A stretch of DNA of 64,000 nucleotides from the NCBI RefSeq assembly GCF_014207745.1, contig NZ_JACHJB010000003.1:310001-374000 (forward strand). The letters run 5' to 3'. This document shows positions 56,535 to 64,000 of this stretch, one piece after another (position 1 is the stretch's first letter; each line of letters begins with the position of its first letter). The position numbers were made by a program, and so were the translations under genes. The notes beneath the pieces are model-generated. The model worked only from the letters and a program-made list of their open reading frames with translations, did no database searches and was not told the DNA's origin. This DNA is from Nonomuraea muscovyensis (GTDB lineage: Bacteria > Actinomycetota > Actinomycetes > Streptosporangiales > Streptosporangiaceae).

Positions 56535-57764
56535 ATGACCCAGCTTCCCCTGCGAGCCCAGCTCGCGAGCGCCCTGGGCCGCAGTGCCGCCACACTGTCC
56601 AGGATGACCGGGCGCGGCGACGGTTCGGTGATCGGCGGGCGGGTCGGCCTGATGCTTGAGCCCGACCTGCTGCGCAAGCTGGCCCGCGACCGCAAGCTGG
56701 CCCTGGTCAGCGCCACCAACGGCAAGACCACCACGACGCGGCTCATCACCTCGGCGTTGCTGGATCTCGGCGAGGTCGCCACCAACGTGTTCGGCGCCAA
56801 CATGCCGGCCGGCCACGTCTCGGCGCTGTCCCAGCACAAGGACGCCCCCTACGGCGTGCTCGAGGTCGACGAGAAATACCTGCCCGAGGTGCTCGACACC
56901 ACCGGCGCCGGCGTCGTCTGCCTGATGAACCTCAGCCGCGACCAGATGGACCGGGCGGCCGAGATCTGGCTGCTCGCCCAGAAGTGGCGGCGGGCGCTGT
57001 CCGGCAGGCCCACCCACGTCATCGCCAACTGCGACGACCCGCTCGTCACCTGGGGCGCCTCGACCGCGGCCAAGGTGACCTGGGTCGCGGGCGGCCAGCG
57101 GTGGAAGGAAGACTCCTGGTGCTGCCCCGAGTGCGGCGGCCCCCTCGACCGCAAGGACGCCGACTGGGCGTGCCGCGAGTGCACCTTCCACCGGCCGGAG
57201 CCGCAGTGGATCGTCGACGACGAGGCCGTCATCGACCCGCGCGGGCAGCGGTGGCTGCTCGACATCCAGCTCCCCGGCCTGGCCAACCGGTCCAACGCCG
57301 TGATGGCGCTGGCCGTGGCCGAGGCGTTCGGGCTGCCGGTGGAGCGGGCGCTGCCCCGGCTGCGCGAGGTCACCTCCGTCGCCGGCCGCTACACCATGGT
57401 CGAGCGCGACGGCCGCCACGCGCGGCTCCTGCTGTCCAAGAACCCCGCCGGCTGGCTGGAGGCGTTCGACGTCGCCGACCCGCGGCTGCCCGTCATCCTG
57501 TCGGTCAACGCGCAGGGGCCCGACGGGCGCGACACCTCCTGGCTGTGGGACGTCGACTACCGCATCCTGCGCGGCCGGCCGGTGTTCGTCACCGGTGAGC
57601 GCCGGCTCGACCTGGCTCTCCGGCTCGACGTGGCCGACGTGCCGTTCGTGCTCTGCGAGACGTTCTCCGAGGCGCTGGCCATGCAGCCGCCCGGCCGGGT
57701 CGACGTGATCGCCAACTACACCGCCTTCCAGCAGATCCGATCGGAGTTCGGTCGTGCCGTCTGA
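56535..57764 (+). CDS. murT: MurT, lipid II isoglutaminyl synthase subunit
   Basis: 409 residues. Mur-ligase central domain with SATNGKTTTTRL (P-loop, about 57-68), NVFGANMPAGHVSAL, VLEVDEKYLPEVL, and MNLSRDQMDR. A Cys4 zinc ribbon insertion CCPECGG..CRECTF (about 195-217) is typical of MurT. DUF1727 C-terminal domain with AGRYTMVERDG, NPAGWLEAFD. With GatD it amidates the alpha-carboxyl of D-Glu in lipid II. Start ATG 56535. GatD overlaps its end by 11 nt. Confidence 0.95.
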   Translation: MTQLPLRAQLASALGRSAATLSRMTGRGDGSVIGGRVGLMLEPDLLRKLARDRKLALVSATNGKTTTTRLITSALLDLGEVATNVFGANMPAGHVSALSQHKDAPYGVLEVDEKYLPEVLDTTGAGVVCLMNLSRDQMDRAAEIWLLAQKWRRALSGRPTHVIANCDDPLVTWGASTAAKVTWVAGGQRWKEDSWCCPECGGPLDRKDADWACRECTFHRPEPQWIVDDEAVIDPRGQRWLLDIQLPGLANRSNAVMALAVAEAFGLPVERALPRLREVTSVAGRYTMVERDGRHARLLLSKNPAGWLEAFDVADPRLPVILSVNAQGPDGRDTSWLWDVDYRILRGRPVFVTGERRLDLALRLDVADVPFVLCETFSEALAMQPPGRVDVIANYTAFQQIRSEFGRAV

Positions 57765-58467
57765 CAGCGCCCTTCGCATCGTCTGGATCTATCCCGACCT
57801 GCTGAGCACGTACGGCGACCAGGGCAACGCGCTCGTCCTGGAGCAGCGGGCCCGGCGGCGCGGCATCGAGGCCGAGATCGTCCACGTGCGCTCGGCCGAC
57901 CCGGTGCCCGACTCCGGCGACGTCTACCTCATCGGCGGCGGCGAGGACCGCCCGCAGATCCTCGCCGCCCAGCGGCTGCGCAAGGACGGCGGGCTGCACC
58001 GCGCCATCGCCCGCGGCGCCTCCATGCTGGCGGTGTGCGCCGGCTACCAGATCATGGGCAGCACGTTCGGCGGCGAGGAGGGGCAGCCGGTCGACGGCAT
58101 CGGCCTGCTCGACATCGCCAGCTTCCGGGGCCAGGCCCGCGCGGTCGGCGAGCTGGTCGCCGAGGTCGACACGGCGCTCGGCCTGCCGACGCTGACGGGT
58201 TTCGAGAACCACATGGGCGTCACCAGCCTCGGGCCGGGCGTCAAGCCGCTGTCGCGGACGATCGTCGGCACGGGCAACGGCGACGGCTTCGAGGGCTGCT
58301 ACGCGGGCCACGTGATCGGCACCTACCTGCACGGCCCGGCGCTGGCCCGCAACCCGGCGCTCGCCGACCTCCTGCTGAGCTGGCGGGTCGGCGACCTGCC
58401 GCCGCTCGACGACACCCGCTACGAGCAGCTCCGCCAGGAACGCTTCAACGCCGTCCTGCCCCGCTAG
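57754..58467 (+). CDS. gatD: GatD, glutaminase subunit of lipid II amidation
   Basis: 237 residues, class I glutamine amidotransferase of CobB/CobQ type. WIYPDLLSTYGDQGNALVLE, IGGGEDRPQILAAQRL, nucleophile in LAVCAGYQIMG (Cys95), and TYLHGPALARNP (His193). Supplies ammonia to MurT. GTG 57754 lies 11 nt before the murT stop (57764), translational coupling. Confidence 0.95.
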   Translation: MPSDSALRIVWIYPDLLSTYGDQGNALVLEQRARRRGIEAEIVHVRSADPVPDSGDVYLIGGGEDRPQILAAQRLRKDGGLHRAIARGASMLAVCAGYQIMGSTFGGEEGQPVDGIGLLDIASFRGQARAVGELVAEVDTALGLPTLTGFENHMGVTSLGPGVKPLSRTIVGTGNGDGFEGCYAGHVIGTYLHGPALARNPALADLLLSWRVGDLPPLDDTRYEQLRQERFNAVLPR

Positions 58468-58553
58468 GGCCCGTCTGTCCGTGGCCCGTCCGGGTCCTCG
58501 TCCGGTCTCGTCGCGAACGGCGCCGGGCCCGGCGACCCGGCCCGGCGACACCG

Positions 58554-58895
58554 TCAGGGGCGCAGGTCGGTGCGCGCGGCGCCGGTGGCCGGGTCGAGCG
58601 GCACGGACAGGTGCTTGTGGACCATCACCCACCCTCCGTCCCGCCGCTCGAAGACCCGCGTCCCGCGTGACCAGGTGTCGGTGCTCCGGCCGCCGGGGTG
58701 CTCGACCCGGACGTGGTCGAGCCCCCACGCGACCGCCAGGCCGTCCCTGGCGAGGATCTTCAGGCCCGGGACGTCCAGGCCGACGACCGTGTCCGGGGAC
58801 GCGTCCAGGCCGCGCTCGCAGACCTCGCGGACCGCCTCCACTCCGCCCCCGCGTCCGCCCCGCGTCCGCCGCCTCGTCCGCGCCCGCTGCTTCAC
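58554..58895 (-). pseudogene. SnoaL/DUF4440-like protein, N-terminally truncated
   Basis: Reading ends LKILARDGLAVAWGLDHVRV, then TDTWSRGTRVFERRDGGWVM and VHKHLSVPLDP, the C-terminal half of NTF2/SnoaL-like (DUF4440, ketosteroid-isomerase-like) domains. The first 20 residues (MKQRARTRRRTRGGRGGG) are low-complexity and do not match the family, and about 60 residues of the fold are missing. No Shine-Dalgarno. Probably a decayed gene. Confidence 0.6.
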
Positions 58896-59066
58896 CGTCG
58901 CCCGCGCCGGCCGTCCCGCCCAGCGCCAACCGCCTCACCTCCGCTCGTCAGGCTACGTCGGCGGGCTCAGCCGATCACGTAACCTTCCCCTCCCGCTCAG
59001 CTCGCGTACGCCCGCCCGTCCCGGCGGTCGTGTGACATGCCAATCACACGGACCGAAGGAAGCACC

Positions 59067-60125
59067 ATGAGCACACTCCGCATCACCGCCGCGACCGCGA
59101 TTCTGGGCGCCGCCCTGACCCTGCCGGGCGTCGCCCACGCGGACGAGTTCCACGACGCCTCCCGGAACACCCTGGACCTGCAGGCCCACCGAGGCGGGCT
59201 GGGGCTCGTGGTGGAGAGCACGCTGCCGGCCTTCGCCAACGCGCTGGAGCTCGGGGTGAGCACGCTGGAACTGGACGTGCAGATCACCGAGGACGGCCAG
59301 GCGGTGGTCACCCACGACCGCCGGATCAGCGACCGCAAGTGCCGGGACACCGCGCCCGCCGTCGCCGGCGACCCCGAGTTCCCGTACGTCGGCAAGTACG
59401 TCAACACCCTCACCCTGCGGCAGGTCCGCACGATGGACTGCGGCTCCCTGACGCTGGCGGAGTTCCCCGGCCAGCGGGCGGTCCCCGGCGCCCCGATGGC
59501 GACCCTGCGCGAGGTGTTCGACCTGGTCAACCGCTACCGGGCACACGGCGTGCGGCTCAACGTGGAGACCAAGGTGGAGGCCGGCGCGCCGCACGAGACC
59601 GCGCCCAGGGAGCAGTTCGTCCAGGTGACGGCGGCGGAGATCCGGCGGGCGCGGCTGCTGAACCAGGTCACCGTCCAGAGCTTCGACTGGGGCGCGCTGA
59701 TGCGGATGCGCGAGGTGGAGCCGCGGCTGCCGCTCGTCGCGCTCACCAACCGCGACTTCCTGCAGACCGGCCGGCCGGGCGCCTCGCCGTGGCTGGGCGG
59801 CATCGACGTCGACGACTTCGGCGGCGACCCGCTCAAGGCCGTCAAGTCGTTCGGCGCGGACGCCTTCTCCCCGGTGCACGGCTTCCCGCAGAACGGCAAG
59901 GTGACCGACCCCGGCTACCAGCCCTACGTCACCAAGGCCATGGTGGACCAGGCGCACGACCTCGGCATCAAGGTGATCCCGTGGACGATCGACGACGAGC
60001 CGACCATGAACAAGCTGATCGACGACGGCGTGGACGGCATCATCACCGACTATCCCGACCGGCTGCGGCAGGTCATGGCCGACCGCGGGCTCAAGCTGCC
60101 CAAGAAGTACGCCCCGAAGCCCTGA
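59067..60125 (+). CDS. Secreted glycerophosphodiester phosphodiesterase
   Basis: 352 residues with a signal peptide (MSTLRITAATAILGAALTLP then GVAHA; cleavage after about 25). GDPD TIM barrel: LDLQAHRGGLGLVVESTLPA (HR and E), LELDVQITEDGQAVVTHDRR (E-x-D, H-D), LNVETKVE, and VIPWTIDDEPTMNKLIDDGV then DGIITDYPDRL. It cleaves glycerophosphodiesters to glycerol-3-phosphate, or acts on teichoic or phospholipid-derived diesters. ATG 59067 behind AAGGAAG. Strong hairpin after the stop. Confidence 0.94.
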   Translation: MSTLRITAATAILGAALTLPGVAHADEFHDASRNTLDLQAHRGGLGLVVESTLPAFANALELGVSTLELDVQITEDGQAVVTHDRRISDRKCRDTAPAVAGDPEFPYVGKYVNTLTLRQVRTMDCGSLTLAEFPGQRAVPGAPMATLREVFDLVNRYRAHGVRLNVETKVEAGAPHETAPREQFVQVTAAEIRRARLLNQVTVQSFDWGALMRMREVEPRLPLVALTNRDFLQTGRPGASPWLGGIDVDDFGGDPLKAVKSFGADAFSPVHGFPQNGKVTDPGYQPYVTKAMVDQAHDLGIKVIPWTIDDEPTMNKLIDDGVDGIITDYPDRLRQVMADRGLKLPKKYAPKP

Positions 60126-60186
60126 CGCCCGTGCGGGTCGGCCGCTGCACGCCTCGTGGACGGGTCGTCACCGCCGGCGGGACGGG

Positions 60187-60232
60187 CCGTCCCTGGATCC
60201 CGGAGAGGTGGCGCTCCGGGATCAAGGGACGG
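60187..60232. terminator. Bidirectional hairpin between GDPD and DsrE genes
   Basis: ccgtccctggatcccgga / tccgggatcaagggacgg, 18-bp arms with two mismatches, 10-nt loop; serves both convergent genes. Confidence 0.8.
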
Positions 60233-60595
60233 TCAGTAGACCAGGGCCTGCGCGCCCTCGGCCACGGCCTCCTCGACGAACGTGGGCGCGCCGGCGATCC
60301 GGACGCCCTCGATGAGGTCGTCGACCGTGATGTCACGCCGGGCCGCGCACTGGGTGCACACCGTCACCCGGCCGCCCGCGAGGACGGCGTCGAGCAGGTC
60401 GGTGAGCGGGGCGGCGTGCGGCAGGCCGAACTCCTTGGCCCGGCCCGGCAGCGCGAACCACGAGGCCTCGCCGGTCAGCCAGAGGGAGACGGGAACCCCG
60501 CTCGCGAGCGCGGCCGCCGCGACCGTGAACGCCTGGTTGCAGCGCTCCGGGGCGTCGGCCCCCGCGGTCACCTTGATCACCAGTGATCGTGCCAT
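60233..60595 (-). CDS. DsrE/DsrF-family protein
   Basis: 120 residues from ATG 60595. SLVIKVTAGADAPERCNQAF TVAAAALASGVPVSLWLTGE, then VTVCTQCAARRDITVDDLIE and GVRIAGAPTFVEEAV. The fold and a C-x2-C pair (VCTQC) at the position of the DsrE/TusD cysteine suggest sulfur-carrier or redox function. No dsr partners are visible. Confidence 0.85.
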   Translation of the reverse strand: MARSLVIKVTAGADAPERCNQAFTVAAAALASGVPVSLWLTGEASWFALPGRAKEFGLPHAAPLTDLLDAVLAGGRVTVCTQCAARRDITVDDLIEGVRIAGAPTFVEEAVAEGAQALVY

Positions 60596-60698
60596 GCCCG
60601 CCACCCTAATGCTCCGGCCGCGCCCGCGTTGCCCCAGGTGTCCGCACCTGTGGGCGGAGCCCTGCGGGCCGCCGGGGACGCCACTAGGGTGGGGCGGT

Positions 60699-61187
60699 AT
60701 GGAAGAACCTGAGATGCATCCCGATCTCGAGCCGATCGCTTTTCTCATCGGCAGGTGGGAAGGCGCGGGGGTCGGGGGCTACCCGACGATCGAGAGCTTC
60801 AACTTCGGCCAGGAGATCGAGTTCGGCCACAACGGCAAGCCGTTCCTCAGCTACGTGAGCCGCACCTGGCTGCTCGACCAGGCCGGCGACCGGGTCAGGC
60901 CGCTGGCCACCGAGTCCGGCTACTGGCGTTCGCTGCCCGGCCGGCAACTCGAGGTGACGCTCGCGCATCCGACCGGGATCGTGGAGATCTACGTCGGCGA
61001 GGTCGTCTTCCACAAGATCGAGCTCCAGACGGACGTCGTGGCGCGTACGGTCACGGCCAAGGAATACACTGCGGGCCGCCGGCTCTACGGGCTGGTCAAG
61101 GGCAACCTCATGTGGGCCTACGACATGGCGGCGATGGGGCACCCGCTGACCTCCCACATGTCGGCCGAGCTGAAGAAGGTCGCGTGA
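60699..61187 (+). CDS. Nitrobindin (FABP-like heme-binding protein)
   Basis: 162 residues. GRWEGAGVGGYPTIESFNFG (G-x-W-x-G-x-G, about 18-24) opens the 10-stranded barrel; then GKPFLSYVSRTWLLDQAG, ESGYWRSLPGRQLEVTLAHP, TGIVEIYVGEV, and a C-terminal heme-pocket region MAAMGHPLTSHMSAEL (candidate axial His near residue 151). Nitrobindins bind ferric heme and isomerise peroxynitrite to nitrate. Overlaps the next start (GTGA). Confidence 0.92.
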   Translation: MEEPEMHPDLEPIAFLIGRWEGAGVGGYPTIESFNFGQEIEFGHNGKPFLSYVSRTWLLDQAGDRVRPLATESGYWRSLPGRQLEVTLAHPTGIVEIYVGEVVFHKIELQTDVVARTVTAKEYTAGRRLYGLVKGNLMWAYDMAAMGHPLTSHMSAELKKVA

Positions 61188-61480
61188 GCGGCCCGTTCAC
61201 GGCCGACGTCGTCGAGGCCGTCAAGCGCCACATGAACGACGACCACGGCGACGACGCGCTGGTCATCGTCCGGGGGCTGGGCGGGCGGCCCGGCGCGACC
61301 CGTGCGCTGACCAGCGGGGTGGACGCGGAGGCGATCGAGTTCACGATCGACGGCGGCGAGGTGGTGCGGGTGCCGTGGGGCGAGACGCTGACCGAGCGGC
61401 CGCAGGTCCGCATGGCCGTGGTGCGGCTCTACCGCGAGTCCTGCGCCGCCCTGGGCATCCCCGCCCGCGGCGAACACTGA
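61184..61480 (+). CDS. DUF2470 domain protein
   Basis: 98 residues. AVKRHMNDDHGDDALVIVRG is the DUF2470 signature with H-M-N-x-D-H near the N-terminus; C-terminal ERPQVRMAVVRLYRESCAAL. DUF2470 domains occur at the C-terminus of HugZ-type heme oxygenases and in heme-linked proteins. Coupling to nitrobindin by GTGA supports a heme-related role. Confidence 0.9.
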   Translation: MSGPFTADVVEAVKRHMNDDHGDDALVIVRGLGGRPGATRALTSGVDAEAIEFTIDGGEVVRVPWGETLTERPQVRMAVVRLYRESCAALGIPARGEH

Positions 61481-61593
61481 CCTTCCCGTCCTGCGCTGAT
61501 CTTCCCGTTCCGCGCTGTCGATCCGGCGGCCCGCCGTCCGTGGAGAAGCGACGGCCGGGACCACCCCGGCGACGACCACGGGAAGAGGACCGC

Positions 61594-62071
61594 ATGGGCA
61601 AGGTCATCGTGATCGAGCACCTGACGCTCGACGGTGTGATGCAGGCTGCGGGCCACCCGACGAGGATCCGCGTGACGGGTTCGAGCACGGCGGCTGGGCG
61701 AGCCGGGGCCACGACCCGGCCATGCAGGAGGTGACGGGCGCTCGACCGTGTCCGGAAGTACGTGGCGTCCACCACGCTGGCCGAGCCGCTGCCCTGGCAG
61801 CACTCCATCCTGCTCAAGGGCGACGCCGCGGACGCCGTGGCCGGGCTCAAGGGGGGCTGAGAACCTGGTGGTGGTCGGCAGCGGGACGCTCGTCCGGTCG
61901 CTGCTCGCGCGCGACCGCGTCGACGAGCTGGTGCTCCTGATCCATCCGCTGGTGCTGGGGTCCGGCCGCCGGCTGTGGACCGGCGGTGGACCGGCCGCCC
62001 TCCGGCCGGCCGACTCCGTGACGACCGGCACCGGCGTCATCATCGCCGCGTACGGGCCCGCGACGGGCTGA
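61594..62071 (+). pseudogene. Dihydrofolate-reductase-like (RibD C-terminal) gene with internal deletion
   Basis: Opens GKVIVIEHLTLDGVMQAAGH and ends LVVVGSGTLVRSLLARDRVD then ELVLLIHPLVLGSGRRL and GTGVIIAAY, the two ends of the RibD_C/DHFR-like reductases common in actinobacteria. About 60 residues of the middle are missing and at least three frameshifts lie at about 61660, 61745 and 61855. No functional protein is possible. Confidence 0.8.
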
Positions 62072-62114
62072 GCCGCGCGGCGGAGACCTCAGGGGCGGGC
62101 CGGCAAAGGGGCAT

Positions 62115-62212
62115 GAAAAAGGGCCCCGGGCAAGCTTCCGCCTGTCGGACAGGCGGGCTGGATGGACCATGGTCGGGATGGGTTCCCGCCCTCCAGCTGC
62201 CGGGGGCCCCGG
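62115..62212 (-). terminator. Long structured terminator on the reverse strand
   Basis: Reverse strand GGGGCCCCCGGCAGCT (62211-62196) can pair with AAGCTTGCCCGGGGCCC (62136-62120), enclosing two minor hairpins (one GCCTGTC-CGACAGGC), followed by TTTTTC. A strong intrinsic terminator for a transcript reading leftward through the 62261-62302 ORF. Confidence 0.65.
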
Positions 62213-62260
62213 TGGTTGCCTCGTATTCGCCGAACGGCGCGAGACGGGGCGTCCGCGTCG

Positions 62261-62302
62261 TCAGCGGACAACCACCTCGCTAGCCCAACTATGAATCACC
62301 AT
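62261..62302 (-). CDS. 13-codon ORF with strong Shine-Dalgarno
   Basis: On the reverse strand AAAGGAGGTGGTCC, near-perfect complement to the 16S rRNA 3' tail, lies about 10 nt before ATG 62302. The ORF reads MVIHSWASEVVVR-stop. The structured terminator follows 50 nt later and no longer gene intervenes. It could be a leader peptide of an attenuated gene now deleted, or a genuine micropeptide. The resemblance of the region to anti-16S sequence is due to the Shine-Dalgarno. Confidence 0.45.
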   Translation of the reverse strand: MVIHSWASEVVVR

Positions 62303-62454
62303 TGTTTGGACCACCTCCTTTCCGCGTGTTTGCACGATATGCACCGGATCCAACCCGGGGCAAGCCGTTTAAATCAGGCACCGGTCCGGGTGGGCCTGAA
62401 CTCCCTTGTCGGGCCGGTGGTAGCGCCGTGGTAGCAGCCCGCCAATGATCAGCG

Positions 62455-62690
62455 TCGGTCTTGGTGCGGCGGTGTAGCAGCTTGCCGGCGACTCGCTGGA
62501 GTTGCCAGCCGATCGTCATCTCGGCCTGGTCGAGGTCGACGTCGTCCCAGCGCAGGCCGAGCGCTTCGCCGAGTCGGAGGCCGAGGACGAGGACCAGGAC
62601 GTAGGCCGGGTACATCAGGTCTTCGCGGTTGCGCGCCGACTCCAGGAACGTCCGTGCCTCGTCGACGGACCACGGCTTGACGTTCAAAGA
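62455..62690 (-). pseudogene. Tyrosine integrase fragment of a different type
   Basis: KPWSVDEARTFLESARNRED then LMYPAYVLVLVLGLRLGEAL GLRWDDVDLDQAEMTIGWQL and HRRTKTDADH: core-domain start with the first catalytic Arg (GLRLGEALGLRW). The part before KPW and everything after TKTDA (boxes II, III and Tyr) are gone. It is not of the same subfamily as the tRNA-Gly integrases. Confidence 0.8.
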
Positions 62691-63043
62691 GTGGAACCGT
62701 GCCAAGCACGTTGAGCAGGCCGGAGGGGAAGAGTCCCTTGCCGAGACCCGGCGCGTGGTTGACGATTTCCTCGACGCCTGGCAGCTTGCCCAGCGCCGCT
62801 CTGACGCAAAACGAGGTTGCCGTCCTGATGGGTGTGACCAAGGCGCGTGTCTCGCAGATCGAGCGTGGCGAAGTCTCGTCAGTGGATGTGGTGGCCCGTT
62901 ATGTGGAGGCCATCGGCGGATGGCTTGAGCTCACCGCCAGCTTCCCCGGCGGCACCTACCGGCTACGCGCCGGCAAGATGAGGAAGCCGCGTAAACGACA
63001 CTTCAAGTTCAGGGGCTCGCGTATCGAGTCGTACCGCGGGTGA
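62677..63043 (+). pseudogene. XRE antitoxin-like gene, frameshifted
   Basis: From TTG 62677: TFKEWNRAKHVEQAGGEESL then AETRRVVDDFLDAWQLAQRR; after a small deletion near 62795 the next frame gives LTQNEVAVLMGVTKARVSQI then ERGEVSSVDVVARYVEAIGG and a basic tail. This is an HTH_3 antitoxin of the HigA/RelB-like sort found beside ParE/RelE toxins. Its start overlaps the integrase remnant on the other strand. No toxin is adjacent. The 63044-63161 stretch shows nothing. Confidence 0.7.
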
Positions 63044-63161
63044 CCCCGGGGTTCTTCATGTAGCCGGCCAGCCGTCTTGTAGGGGAAGATCGAGCCCGTA
63101 GCCGGCGCGGGTACGGCGGCGGCCGGGCGCAGTCTGCTGACCCTTGGAAGAAGGGTGGAGT

Positions 63162-64000
63162 GATGTCGCATACCTGGCGCGGCTGGTGTCTCCTTCGGCC
63201 CGGTCTCATGCTGTACGGCGGCGCGGTCGGCGGCAACGACCTGCATGTGCATCACGCGGTCCAGCTCATCGTCGCCTCCGAGCCATTCACCATGGCCGAT
63301 GCTCACGGCGAGCGGCTGACCACGAGCATCGCCGTCATCCCGCCCGACACTGGCCACACGGTGCTGACCGGCGCTCGCGACGCCCTGCTCGCCCACCTGG
63401 ATCCGCGCAGTTTGCCGGGCCGGTCCCTGATCGCGCGCTCCGGCACCGGGCTGGGGGCTTCGTCCTGGTCGCCGTCCGCCGCGCGGACCGGTCACGGCCC
63501 TCTGCCGATCGCCCCCGTGAGCTCGCAGCCGGCGAGCCGCGTGGGAACGCGGCCGCTCATGTTCACCGAGCCGCCGGTCGGTCACGCGCGCTCGGCCGAG
63601 GCTGCGAGCGCGCTGCGTGCCGTCGAGGCGTGGAGCGGCCTCGTCGGCCCCGGCGGCTCCGGCGGCGTCCCGCCGCACCCGGCGGTGGAGGCGGCGATCT
63701 CCGTCATTCCCGAGCTCCTGGCAGGAGGACGAGTAAGGCTGCGGGCGGTTGCGGACGCGGTCCACCTGTCGCCGAGCCGGCTCGCGCACCTGTTCAGCGC
63801 GCACGTGGGGATCCCGCTACGGCCGTACGTGGGGTGGCTGCGCCTGCGGCGGGCCATCGACCGGGTGGCCGCCGGGGATACGTTGACGGCGGCCGCGCAC
63901 ACGGCGGGGTTCACCGACGGCCCGCACTTCACCCGGGCCTTCCGGCGCACCTTCGGCAACGCGCCCTCCGAGCTCGCCGCCGCGATCGACTGGTTACCCT
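63162..64000 (+). CDS. AraC-family transcriptional regulator, 3' end outside window
   Basis: 279 codons are inside the window with no stop. ATG 63162 lies behind AAGGGTGGAG. The N-terminal part (LYGGAVGGNDLHVHHAVQLI then VASEPFTM) is a cupin-like ligand domain. The C-terminal AraC HTH pair is well preserved: LRAVADAVHLSPSRLAHLFS AHVGIPLRPYVGWLRLRRAI, then AAAHTAGFTDGPHFTRAFRR TFGNAPSEL. Probably only a few residues are missing. Single gene here; target unknown. Confidence 0.85.

Noticed and set aside
53386..56595. 1069-codon open frame antisense to the HerA ATPase gene
   Set aside because: Typical high-GC shadow frame: Arg/Gly/Pro/His-rich without domains, while the forward frame has clear Walker motifs, Shine-Dalgarno and neighbours.
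62308..62321. ggaccacctccttt as a 16S rRNA 3' end fragment
   Set aside because: No other 16S similarity nearby; on the reverse strand it is the Shine-Dalgarno of the 13-codon ORF.

Overview
The window is high-GC actinobacterial chromosome. Clade markers are mycothiol synthase MshD (36.7-37.6 kb), GlnR (39.8-40.5 kb), the MurT-GatD amidation pair (56.5-58.5 kb), GTG starts and ATGA/GTGA gene overlaps. A Streptosporangiales-type genus is my inference from protein style, not proven here.

The left half (about 0.5-34.2 kb) is an accretion island on the 3' end of an intact tRNA-Gly(CCC) gene at 34.1 kb. Ten full, degenerate or truncated copies of the 3' part of that tRNA (558, 2662, 19264, 20458, 21284, 22121, 26201, 27211, 27949 and 29669) punctuate it. 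Several are preceded by the same hairpin terminator and by the broken 3' end of a tyrosine integrase gene. Segments between copies in the 19-30 kb part are only about 0.7-4 kb and carry one or a few small genes: two toxin-antitoxin pairs, zinc-ribbon proteins, secreted peptides and unrecognised small proteins. They look like gene cassettes. Every integrase seen is truncated or frameshifted. Shared fragments (1.4 and 28.2 kb; 6.5 and 21.8 kb; 5.9 and 31.3 kb; five copies of one gene's 3' end) show repeated rearrangement.

Within that half, 3-18 kb carries more conventional cargo. There is a TetR/DUF418 divergent pair, CutA, a PucR-type regulator followed by a thiolase, acyl-CoA ligase and SDR operon, an M20 peptidase, a two-domain AsnC regulator, and a three-gene hydrolase operon. 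Broken PIN-toxin and IS256 remnants follow.

The right half (34.3-61.5 kb) looks like stable chromosome: dcd; DUF47 plus Pit phosphate transport; mshD; a secreted 5'-nucleotidase; glnR; an ECF sigma/anti-sigma/thioredoxin set; a sulfur operon behind a Cys-codon leader peptide; an ECF sigma factor coupled to an alkyl-DNA repair protein of reversed domain order; and a membrane/ATPase cluster (47.7-56.4 kb) built around a HerA/DUF87 ATPase and a P-loop-less partner. After these come murT-gatD, a secreted glycerophosphodiesterase, DsrE, nitrobindin and DUF2470 genes. The last 2.5 kb again shows decay (reductase, integrase and HTH remnants), a 13-codon ORF with a strong Shine-Dalgarno, and an AraC-type regulator running off the edge.
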